Origin: Mytilus californianus | Taxonomy: Eukaryota > Mollusca > Bivalvia > Mytilida > Mytilidae | Direction: 5' to 3' | Length of the DNA stretch: 64,000 nucleotides | Assembly: GCF_021869535.1 (NCBI RefSeq) | Contig: NW_026262679.1 | Location: forward strand, 46,112,426-46,176,425 | Part shown: piece after piece, positions 14,101 to 26,100 of the stretch | How the letters are laid out: every line of letters starts with the position of its first letter | Position numbering within the stretch: the stretch's first letter is position 1 | Notes under the pieces: generated by a model | Told to the model about the DNA's origin: nothing | Database searches by the model: none | What the model saw: the letters and a program-made list of their open reading frames with translations, nothing else | Position numbers and translations under genes: made by a program

Positions 14101-17100
14101 AGGTAAAGGTTCAACCCCAGGTCTGTGAGGAAATAAAGAATTATAGCTACTGTAGCATTGTTTGGATGATCTTCTAGGCACATTTATAAAAACATATATA
14201 TATCTAAAAACTGAAAATTGTATTGCAAATATAGCTTTACAATGCAAATGAGCAATGTTTTTTGAGAAACTGACAAAATTAACCAGAGACTTACTCTATT
14301 ACCACACCATCCATGAATATTGCTGATTGCTACTTCTGCTGCCCTTCTTCTTCGTCTCGTAGGAATATCAATAACGGGTAAACCTTCCTGGAAAAATAAT
14401 TTTTCTTTAATGCGCTATAACTTCAGCAAAAAATCACTCCTGTTGTTCAGTGAAACAAAAATGATTGGTAGACATTGAATCCTGCCTTTTTTTCAATTCA
14501 GACTTTTTCTCTATCTTTAAAATGTTCAAGAAAAAAGAAAAGCAATACGTGAACCTGAGACTTCTCACTGGGCACCAAAAAAAAGGCTAAATTTGTGTGG
14601 CTTTAGACTTGAAATATTTATTACTTAGAAGTGTACATTAGTTATTCTTCTAGTTTAATATACATGTACATGCAAAGTCCTTATATTATTGCAGTTATTA
14701 GTTTCGGCAAACCGAATGTCTAAAGCAAATTGCATAGACCAATCTTAATATGAATTTAAGCACTCAGTTTGCTAAAATAATATGGATGTATTTATTTCAT
14801 CTGTATATATTCATTTTTTGTTTCCTTGATGGCTTCAATTATTCATATATATTCAATATTGATCCTACCATCCTTGTACTCATGGCAGATGTTGTATGTA
14901 GAGAAATTGAAAGTCGAATTTCCATGTGAAGTGTAACTCTGTAGCATGCAACTTATAATACTGTTTCGTACTTTGTTTTTGAAAGTAACACACCAGCTCC
15001 ATTTGAACCTAGCTTTTATATACTGACAATTATTTTGGTCTTTTAAAACATCTCAGATTTTATGGAGTCACTGTAATCCATCCAAATATATTCTATAGGA
15101 AAAACCTAGTTCTGAAGAAAGTTTTATGAATGCCTGAATATATTCTTAAAAGAACCAATTAGCATAAAAATGATATGTACCCTTTGTAGGTATATGAAAA
15201 TGTATAGATACCAGGATTGAAATATTGTACGCCAGGCGCGCATTTCGTCTACAAAAGACTCGTCATTGACGCTCGAATAAATAAAATGCTCCGCAGGGCG
15301 CAGCTTGATACGACCACAGAGGTCGAACCCTGAACAGTTGGGGCAAGTATGGACACAACATTCAAGCTTGATACAGCTCTGAATTTGGATTGTGATTAAA
15401 TATTTGACACAGCATAGGTTTCTGACACAGAATGAATGTGGTCTAAGAACTTAAAAATTTTAAATTGGACATTCACCTATTATGGTCCAATATCCAAAAT
15501 CTAAATACATGGTTAGATTCAGCATATCAAAGAACCCCCCATCGTCCTGAATATGCATGAAATATTTGCCACTGGACGTTAAGCAACCAACAATCAATCA
15601 ATCAATCAAAGAACCCCAAGAATTCAATTTTTGATCAAATCAAACAAATTTTTATTTTAGACCCTTTTGACCTCAATGTGGACAAAGTTGATAACGGGGC
15701 CCAAAAATCAAAAATCTAAATACATGGTTAGATTCAGCATATCAAAGAACCCCATATATTTAATTTTTGTTGAAATCAAACAACTTGAGTTTAATTTTGG
15801 ACCCCGATTTGAACCAACTTGAAAACTGGGCCCATAATCAAAAATCTAAATACATGTTTAGATTCAGCATATCAAAGAACCCTAAAAATTCAATTTTTGT
15901 TAAAATCAAACTAAGTTTAATTTTGGACCCTTTGGACCTTAATGTAGACCAATTTGAAAACGGAACCAAAATTTAAGAATCTAAATACACGGTTAGATTC
16001 GGCATATCAAAGAACCCCAATAATTCAATTTTTGATGAAATCAAACAAAGTTAAATTTTGGACCCTTTGGACCTCAATGTGGACCAATTTAAAAACAGGG
16101 CCCAAAATCCAAAAACTTAATACACGGTTAGATTCAGCATATTAAAGAACCCCAAGAATTCAAGAATAAAACCCCATTGAAATTGATCAAGAAATAAGCA
16201 ATTTATACGAAGTATCTTCTTTTGCACAATACTGTGCAATTGAATATTTCTTGCTATTGCGCAATACTGTACAATTGACAATTTCTTGCTATTGCGCAAT
16301 ATTGTGCTATTGGATATTTCTTGCTATTGCGCAATACTGTGCACTTGAAGATTTCTTGCTATTGCGCAATACTGTGCAATTGAAGATTTCTTGCTATTGT
16401 GCAATACTGTGGAATTGAAAATTTCTTGCTATTGCACAATACTTATTATATAATAATTTACACATCCTGTTTGGTGTGTATCTCCTACCATATCATTATT
16501 ATTTGCTTTTAAATATAAATCAGAAATAACCAACTTAAAATGGAAAATTTTAAAAGAAAAAAAAAAGGAAAAAAAAAGGAAAAAAAGGAAAAAAAAAAAA
16601 AAAAAAAAACCCAAAATTTTTGAATCCCCTTATGATTCATCACCCCCAAACTCAATCCCAGCCTTCCCTTTGTGGTATGGTACCTTGCAGTACAATTTCA
16701 GAGAGATCCATACACTTGAACACAAGTTATTGTCTGGAAACTAGAAAAATGAGTTTTTTGGCCCCTTTTTGGCCCCCAATTCCTAAACGTTTCTGGCAAT
16801 TACCCCCAAACTCAATTCCAGCTTTCCCTTTGTGATATGGAACCTTGTAGTACAATTTCAGAAATATCCAAACACTTACACACAAGTTATTGTCATGAAA
16901 CTAGAAAAATGCTTGTTTTTTGCCCCTTTTTTGGCCCCCAATTCCTAAAATTTTGAGACAATTACCCCCAAAATCAATCCCAGCATTCCCTGTGTGATAT
17001 GGAACCTTGTGGTACAATTTCAGAGAGATCCATACACTTGAACACAAGTTATTGTCTGGAAACTAGAAAAATGCTTATTTTTGGCCCCTTTTTGGCCCCT

Positions 17101-20100
17101 TATTCCTAAACGTTTAGGGCAATTACCCCCAAACTCAATTCCAGCTTTCCCTGTGTGATATGAAACCTTGTAGTACAATTTCAGAAAGATCCATACACTT
17201 TCACACAAGTTATTGTCATGAAACTAGAAAAATGCTTGTTTTTTGCCCCTTTTTTTGCCCCTAATTCCCAATATTTTGAGGCAATTACCCCCAAAATCAA
17301 TCCCAGCATTTCCTTTGTGATATGGAACCTTGTGGTACAATGTCAGAGAGATCCATACACTAACACACAAGTTATGTCTGGAAGTTACAAAAATGCTTAT
17401 TTTTGGCCCCTTTTTGGCCCCTAATTCCTTAACTGTTGGTACCATAACCCCCAAAATCAATCCCAACCTTCCTTTTGTGGTATTGAACCTTATGGTAAAA
17501 TTTCATAGAGATCCATTCACTTAAACTAAAGTTAGAGTGCGAAAACCAATGTGTCTTCGGACGACGCAGGACGACGCCGGACGACGACGACAACGACAAC
17601 GACGACGACGACGACGACGCCAACGTCATACCAATATACGACCGCAAAAATTTTTGCGGTCGTATAAAAATGTTAAAAAGGGCAACAAAAAAGTACGAAG
17701 TTGAAACGCATTGAAGACCGAAAACATCGAAACAAAGGTTTTGCAAAATAAATCTACGGTAATCGATTTATTCCTTGGAGAAGAAAAATCCTTAGTATTT
17801 ATAAAAACTTCAAAGTTTCCGATATATTTTAATTGTACTATACATTCATTTACCTCTCCAAGTTCTATTTCATTCTGCTCTTTCTCCAATCTTTCTTCTT
17901 CTTCTCTTTTATCTTGGTCCTAATAATCACACAATAACATTATGCTACACTAGTCATTATTAATAAACTTCGGAATCCGAAGAAAAATAATTAAATGGCC
18001 GGTGGAAAAGTTTTGAAAAAATATGCTAGAACGCAAAAAAAAAAAAAGAAATAGAAAGATGTTGTGTTTGAAAAACAAAATGCAATTCAGTAGTAGTAAC
18101 GTACGGTTTCGTTCTTATAAAGAGTTTTATACTCCTTAGAGAGACTTTGAGTACATCAGTTTTAGTAAACCAAAGTCATAGTCGTTGAAAAGAAGTAATG
18201 AATTAACTATTCTAATTAAAATATAGATCTCTGATTTCGTTATGCTCATATGATGAAGCACGCGAGTTCCGATCGATCGTAATATTATTCATTGTGAATT
18301 AACTATAACAGTAAAATATCTACTTTGTTCAATAACGCATAGGTTTGCGTTTTAACGCAAAGGTTTGCGTTATAACGCAAAGATAGGAAGAAAAATTAAA
18401 AAAAAAATGTGTGGCGCTAATACGCTTCCGTATTGTTCTGTTGATATATGAAATTATTTTATTGAGGTGTAAAAGTGTTGACTGAAGCACATGTTTGTAA
18501 GAAACGCGGAAGCGCTTCATTCAAGAAATGTTATTATTATATTGATGTTTTGGGAGGCGACTTTCCTGGTATGGAAATGTGCGCACGATCAACACTTTTA
18601 TAACCCTTTAAGATTACTAAAAGGATCATTCATATCGTATAATTACATTTTTATGCTAGGGTCATGAAAAATCGATTTCTATCATCTATTTCTTAAATTA
18701 ACCCATGCACTTTGATCATGAATGTTACACTTCATTAGGATATGAAGGTTAATTTAAGTATGGCGCACAAGCGTTGATATCCAATCATAATAACGGATTC
18801 TTCTGAAACATACATGTAATTTAATTATTAATAAATAAATAAATAAGATCGTTAGAATCCTGGTTTCCATTTTTCCATTTTGTCATCAGTAACAACATTG
18901 ATCGTTTGAAATTTGTAAAGCATTGGTTGCGTAAAGTTCTCAAGAACATAGGTTGACCCGTATCAATTTATTGCACGAATAAAATATCACAGCTTAGTTT
19001 TTTCTGGTGACCACATTTTATTTTTCAGATATATCTTACTATTATTTGCTACACTATACATTCATTTACCTCTATTATTTCATTCTGCTCTTTCTGCAAT
19101 CTTTCTACTTCTTCTTCTTCTTTTTCTTCATCTGGTCTTATATCTTGGTTCTAAAAATCATACTAAATCATGTTACTCTAGTCACTTTCAATAAACATTT
19201 AAGTTAAGTAAATCAAATGACCGATGGAAAGGTAATCACAAATATGCCAGTACGTAAAAAAAACCCAAATAAAACAATGAAATAAAAAAGTGATTGTAAA
19301 GCAAGAATGCCATCGATCATAATTTCTTTCTTAAAGTCTACAATGGTTATAAGCTCAACTTTATGCCATGTGTTAAAGTGTTTATGAAAGAAATTTGTCA
19401 ATTACCTCCTTTAGCTAAGTTGGGACTACTTAAATTAGCCCCCCCCCCTCTCTCTTAGAAATAAATCAAATAAATCTTCACATCATTTCACATGGGAGTA
19501 AACCGATAAATGATTTTCACTTTATATTTGCGTTTTCCCGATTGCTTCATTTTTTCCCTAATAAACTCAGTACTATCACAAAGTATAAGAAATGGATTTT
19601 CTAAACTTTGAAGATTTTTAGGACTTTATACCTGAACTAGCCCTGTTGCTGTTAAAAAGTCATTTGGCCTAATGAATAGAGTCCCAGGTGACCTTCTTAT
19701 ATCATCCAGGAAAACTTTTATTCTGTCAGGAGTGTTTATCTCTGTTGGGAATGTTTTCAACGAACCACCTACAACTGAGTACAAAAGTTCGTAGCTATGT
19801 CCTCTGAGTGGTGGGAACTGATTTATTATAAAATCCCTCAATTCATCAGGTGTCCAAGACAATTGTAGTTTGGTTTTCTGTCTTCCTCTCCCAAGATTAC
19901 AATTTCTTCTCTCAGCATATGGTACACCTGGAATTACGAATCAAACAGCTCAGATTAAAAACAAATATTTCTAAATCTTCCACATTTATTCCGCTTGTTT
20001 CAAAATGGTTACTATTTAAGCCACGTAACACATACTCAATTTTTTCCAATTGATTTTTATATTTTAATTAGAATATCAAATAGTGATGCTATCTATTAGC

Positions 20101-23100
20101 AATGATTAATTTGTTTGGTAAGGTCATACTATACAAGTAAGAAAGAGGTTGAAGATGATATATAAGAGTGCCAAATTTCTATTATCATGATGAATCTGAC
20201 CTGATTTTTTTTTAAGAGAAAGATCTCCCTCTTTAAGTGACAAAAGGTGGAGTTAATGCCTGCTAAGCTCGCCTTAAATTATTTCACAAATGTACCTAGT
20301 CCAATGGAAGTCAGGTAGTCCATCTGTAGATCCGTATTTGTTCTTGTTATTGATGGATCTTGTAAACAAAACAGATGCATTGCAAGATCCCTACTTCTCC
20401 TTCTGTCAGCCCCGGATTCAGTTGTAGATGTAGTTGTGTTCCGTCTGCTTCTACTTCTGCTATTACGAGATCTATCCCTATTGCACTGTTCGACGTTAAG
20501 TCGAAAGGTTCGGCCCAATTCTTCTCCCAAATCGCTGGCTCTTCTTGGGTCTGACTGCACTTGTGTCAGTGTTCTGTTTAATGATGCTGAGACTGTATTT
20601 AAGTGTCTCAAAAGGTCTGAAAAATAATATTTAGTTCTATAAGTGTCATTCCATAATGGATTGTAAAACAGCAGAACATAATATTATAGGTCTAGATTTT
20701 CAGTCAAGTCAGCAAATCTGGATTCAGAAATGCAATTAGGTTTTTAACTTAACTTAACAGAGTCTAGATTATAGATATTATTGTCTAAAAGAAATACTGT
20801 GTACTAGGACCATGTGTGAAGCCGGCATAAGTTTTCATATCATTTGGTTGGGGCAAATTAAAGTAAACGGAAACCAATTTCGGGACGTACGCACGACGTA
20901 TGGATGGACGGACGGACGGGCAGATGAGGGTAAAACTTAATGCCCCCTCCGCTACGGCGGTGGCATAAACATAAAAGATTTGTAAATAATTAGAATCGAA
21001 TTATTTATTATTTTCATACTTAATATTTTCATAGCTATTTTCATAATTTTCTAATCATTATTTTACATAAATGAAAATATTGTCACTTATGACAGTCATA
21101 AGAGCATCATAGGTATGATTGTCTGATGACAACTTTGATTTACACTCTATGACATATCACACAATAATAATAATAATAATAATAATAAATATTCTTTATT
21201 TAAAGAGGGTAATTCAATTAGAACTAGTCTAATTTTCATTGAGGCCCTCAAACAGAAGGCATGTATACAGTTAACATTCATACTTTAAAATATGGAACGC
21301 CGCAACTGCCTTATAGTACTTCCTTCTTTATCATGATGAGGTTTTTCTTTACCATGATGAGGTTTTTCTTTATTATGATGAGGTTTTTCTCTATTATGAT
21401 GACCTTTTTCTCTATTATTATGAGCCTTTTCTCTATTTTGATAAGCCTTTTCTCTATTATGATAAGGTTTTTTTTTATTATGATGAGGGGTTTCTTTATT
21501 ATGATGAGATTTTACCCTATTATGATGAGGCTTTTTCTCTATTATGATGAGGTTTTTCTTTATTATGATGCGCTTAATACCCAAACAGTTCCAATGTCGT
21601 TGCACTCCCAAATACTATATAGGATAATTCCTTTTTCCCCTGGATTTCTTTTTTTAATTCATGGTGTTCTGGGGGTTGGAATTCATTTAATAAAGGCTTG
21701 GACTGAGTCAGCTATTTCATCCATTCATGTTCCAAAACGCTGAATACAAAAGTGTTATCCGGCATTTTCGGACATAATTCAGTTAAAGAAATGCAAGGCT
21801 TCTTTTTTAAGCAAGTAAACTTGATATTAAAAAAATAGCACAAACTTAAGGAGGGGTTATTTGAAGCGAAGATCCTTATTGTAAATTTGTTTTGATTGAA
21901 TTCCGTACATAGTTTTTATTTAGTCCCAATATATTTTCTGTTTGAATTGTTTTACGCTTGTCATTGTGGGACCCATTCTAGCTTGCTTTTCGGTGTGAGC
22001 CAAGGCTCTGTGTTGAAGGCCTTACTGTGTTCTATAACTGTTTACATTTTCCACATTGTGACTTGGAGTGGAAGTTGTAACATTGGCACTCATACCACAT
22101 CTTCTTATTTCTATTTATCTTTTATATATATATATATAAAACTCAGGTGCATAGAAATTGTTTAATCATACATGTAATTGTAATTGGTATCTTAATATTA
22201 TTCCAGTGCAGAAAAAGTAAATCATTCATAACAGTTACAATACACAAATCGAGGGAGCGATACGGGTAGACCGAATTCTTGTGTCCCTATAATGCATATA
22301 TTTCCTAATTTCCATTTGCTTATTATTGATTTTGCTATTTGCTAATTTTGTGTTTGTGTGCAATATAGAGACAGAAAGCAGTATCCATTCAAAACAGGAG
22401 ATTCGCATACAATTTGATTTTTGCTGATTTTATACATTTTTCAGCTATCTTTACCAATATACACTAAAGATAAATGATTTTTCTACATTTCCATGTGCCT
22501 TACAATGATCAACGACCTTTCTGAGTCTAGATAATTCACTTTTTAAAAAGGACAAGGTTCTCTTATGGCACAAAATGGCCTAAAATATCAACTTTTTTTA
22601 ATATTTCAAAAGTCTCATAGCTAAATAAATTAATTTTTTTTCATAAAAGTACATAATATTCTCAAAAGTAGGCCCATTTTGACATTTTGTTAAAATATGA
22701 TGATTTTGTGCAATTTTCAGACCTAAAAGCTTAAGGAAAACCTTGACCGCCACCTACACTCCAAAATGTTTTGTAACCAAAAGATTCCAATTTTGATATA
22801 GAATTCATCCCTATAAAAACTTTTTGGATCGTGGATGGAGGCCAAAGTTAATTATGCCAAAAACAATTAAAATTGTGGAAAAAAGTTACCAAATTTACCT
22901 AAAATACAAATAATCTTTATTTAAGGTGTCATAGCATCATAAATTTTAATGGAAAGTGTCAAAAAATATATTTTTGTCTTAATAGTATTATCACAAATAT
23001 TTCAATGTGAAATTTGTAATTTTTTGGACTGATTTAAAAAAACATCAAAAATTTAGGGCCAATTTTAACCCTTTGTGAACCTTCTCCTTTATTACATTCT

Positions 23101-26100
23101 ACTTTCATTCTCGGCAAGCTAAAAGAAGTAGCTTTACTAGACTCATATATAGTATCGGGGAGTGCAACGACATGGGAACTGTTTGAGTAAAACCTCATCA
23201 TAAAAGAGAAAAACCTCATCATAATAGAGAAAAAGTTCATCATAATAGAGAAAAAGTTCATCATAATAGAGAAAAAGTTCATCATAATAGAGAAAAAGTT
23301 CATCATAATAATGAAAAACCTCATCATAATAGAGAAAAATCTCATCATGACAAAGAAGGAAGTATCATCAGGCAGTTACGGCGTTCCATATTAAAATACA
23401 ATAGATATTACTAACTTATATCCAGAAATTCAATCATTCAAACATACAATGGCGATAATTGATGAAGTTTTGATTATTTAATAAGTTTTCGTATTTTTAC
23501 AATAAAAGAAAGAAAACAAATTATTCGACTTGCATAGAATTTTCAAGAAAATGATTATAACAATGTTTCTTGAATAATTCACAATTTATGACAATATGAT
23601 ATTCATAAGAGCGTCATAAAGTTTGTCGTAAGATATATCTTACAGCATATTTAAGTATAATTTCGAAAATAGGCCCCAGATGTATAATATTGTAAACTGG
23701 GACTTGCAGTTAAATCTGATACCAGCTGAGTATGAGGAGAGGTCATCGCTCGTTCAATTCTTTGTTTATATAAAACACGGCACATAAATTTGTATTAATG
23801 TTCATTAATTAAAGTTTATTAAAATGTTTATATCATTGCTGCTGTCATTTGATACAGTTATCTCTACTTATCTTACTTTATGATCGTTAAACGTATTTTA
23901 CCCAGTTGTTTTCGTGATAATTCACGCGTGTCAATTCCAGGTCGCTTCTCCTCAACAGCGGCCGTCGTAAAATATTTGGCAGTTTTTATTTGACAGAGAA
24001 GCGTATCGTGACATGTTAACCTTTGTATTAACTAAAATTAAAATTCAATAATGGTTTTATCATATGTTACAGGCATTTTCTAAATTGCAAAATGCCTTTA
24101 AATTTTAGGCATTTTCTGAAATGCCTGCAAGATTCAGTCATTTTAAAAAAAAATTTACAAAATGCCTGAAATTGTTTTATAGAATGAAATGTTAAAAAAA
24201 AAAACAATTAAAAACTTAGGTCAATAGAGCATTTTTATGGTTGGTAATTACTAAATGCAAGGACGTATAACTCTAATATACGTCCTTGCTGAATGTTAAA
24301 GCTTCCATTTTAAGTGTTTAAATAAAAAAAAAATATTTTACTGAATTATTCCAAATTCACACAAGCACAGAACAATTATTTGTTATATCTAAAAATGTTT
24401 GAATGACAGCACTGAACTGTTACACAATATTTGTCTTGATTTTTAGCAAGTACATTGTTTGGCGTAAAATCTGTTTTTAGAACTTCGACCTCATTTGGAG
24501 ACACCTGGATCATGACACCTTTAGCTCTTTTATTACATTTTCTGATAAAACACTTAACGATCGACAGCATTGGGTTTCGCAAAAGCACACACGTCACACA
24601 TGAATATCTACTTTTTCATATGTTCCCAAAAGATTCAAAGTACATTATCATAATTAGCTTGACCTGTAGATCTGCCCATGACGGATAATGCAGGAGAAGC
24701 TTATATAAAAAAAAGAAGATGTGGTTTGATTGCCAATAATAAACTCTCCACAAGAGCCCAACTGACACAGAAATTAACAACTATAGGTCAGCGTATATAC
24801 GGCCTTCAACAATGAGCAAATCCCATACCGCATAGTCTCTTCTTCATTGATTTTCGAGATTTAAACCACAGTTAACTACTGTTTCATTAATTTATTAGAT
24901 TGCAACGTCGGACCCAGGAATTTCCTTGCGGCAGTAAGTCATATGATATGTTCTTTTCAGTGAAACTCGGGTACTCATATATTTGCATCACAACCAAAAA
25001 AGGACCTTGTATGACAAAACCCATGCTATAGAGGGGAATTTGTTTGGATGTGGAGGTATAAATTCTCATTATTTTTGAATGGGGACATTAAATACATTGT
25101 CACATGTTAGTAAAGTGTAGCAACCCTGCCCGTTAAGAACCCTATGACCGTTCTTCGGTTGGAATTTTTTGTCCATATCCAAAATACATTCATTTCAAGC
25201 AGCACTTGAAATTCCTGTTCTTTACCCAGGTCAATCCCGTGACTGCAAAAATATATAACCAAGATGAATTATAACCAAATTGTTCTCGTCTTAAAAATGC
25301 ATGAAATATTTGCCACTGAAAGCAAACAAACACCAATCAGTCAAATAAAAAAAAACTTTTTCTCTGCTTCATATGTTTCGCTTCACTGTTTAACATCTAG
25401 TAACTGAATACAGAGTGAGTAAATACTTAATTTAGTTTCACTTAAAGGACATATTATATTACATACAAACCTTTCCATCTGGTTATTGCAGAATAAATTA
25501 ATTCTCGAATCATTAGTTATCACGGTTATTTTATTTCCAAGATGTTATGTTTTTGTCAACTTTTTGTTGCATCTCAATGATATCCTTTTTCTACAAATTG
25601 CAGTTTCAACTGGACAGGCAATTTGTTGAATTTTGTTTCAAATTTCAGTCATTTTACAAAATGACTAGGTTTTAAGTCAATTTGTATAATGCCTGTCAAG
25701 GTCAGACATTTTGTAAAATGCCTGAAAATTCAGTCATTTTACAAAATGTCTAAATTTAGAAAATGCCTGTAACATATATATATATATATATATATATACG
25801 GCCATATACGTTTATTACTTTTTTTTATCCATCTCAAATTTAAGTATTTGTCATAAGATATTTAACTGTTCCTTGATTTATGCTTACTATATTATCTACG
25901 TAGGCAAGTGCTAACGTTTAATGAAGAAGAGAAAAAACTTCAAGAAGAAGAAAAACGAGAATTTTCATAAAGTCATAAACCTACGCTATTAACGTTGCAT
26001 ACGGAAAATAATATTTTTAGGTACATGTTAGCCGTTCCAAATCTAATAATTTCTAGTATTCATCTCATAATTTTCCCACCTGATATAATGTTTTATCAAA

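Larger units (their letters stand above)
24066..25773. mobile_element. 1.7-kb TIR element in HECT intron 1
   Basis: Perfect inverted ends begin GTTACAGGCATTTTCTAAAT, flanked on both sides by ATAT. Inner copies of AGGCATTTT and AAATGCCTG repeat in both orientations near each end. No transposase frame; it contains one dispersed repeat (24708-24838). Superfamily not recognised. Confidence 0.7.

Noticed and set aside
15767..16145. Short ORFs reading KSKYMFRFSISKNPKNS, also at 48365-48912
   Set aside because: Translations of the ~134-bp monomers of the tandem-core element; the same peptides appear in both copies and have no start or domain.
15488..17530. CRISPR-like regular repeats
   Set aside because: Monomers are contiguous tandem copies of 130-165 bp without unique spacers, in a eukaryotic genome.
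21261..21743. 160-codon ORF with IMMRFF repeats, its antisense (HHNKKKPYHN) and the related minus-strand ORF at 23034-23348
   Set aside because: All come from the 21-bp minisatellite in the inverted arms. A 21-bp unit keeps any frame open, so length is not evidence of coding.
24376..24597. 73-codon minus-strand ORF MTCVLLRNPMLSIVKC...
   Set aside because: Lies inside a TIR element; no recognisable motif and unremarkable length for AT-rich DNA.
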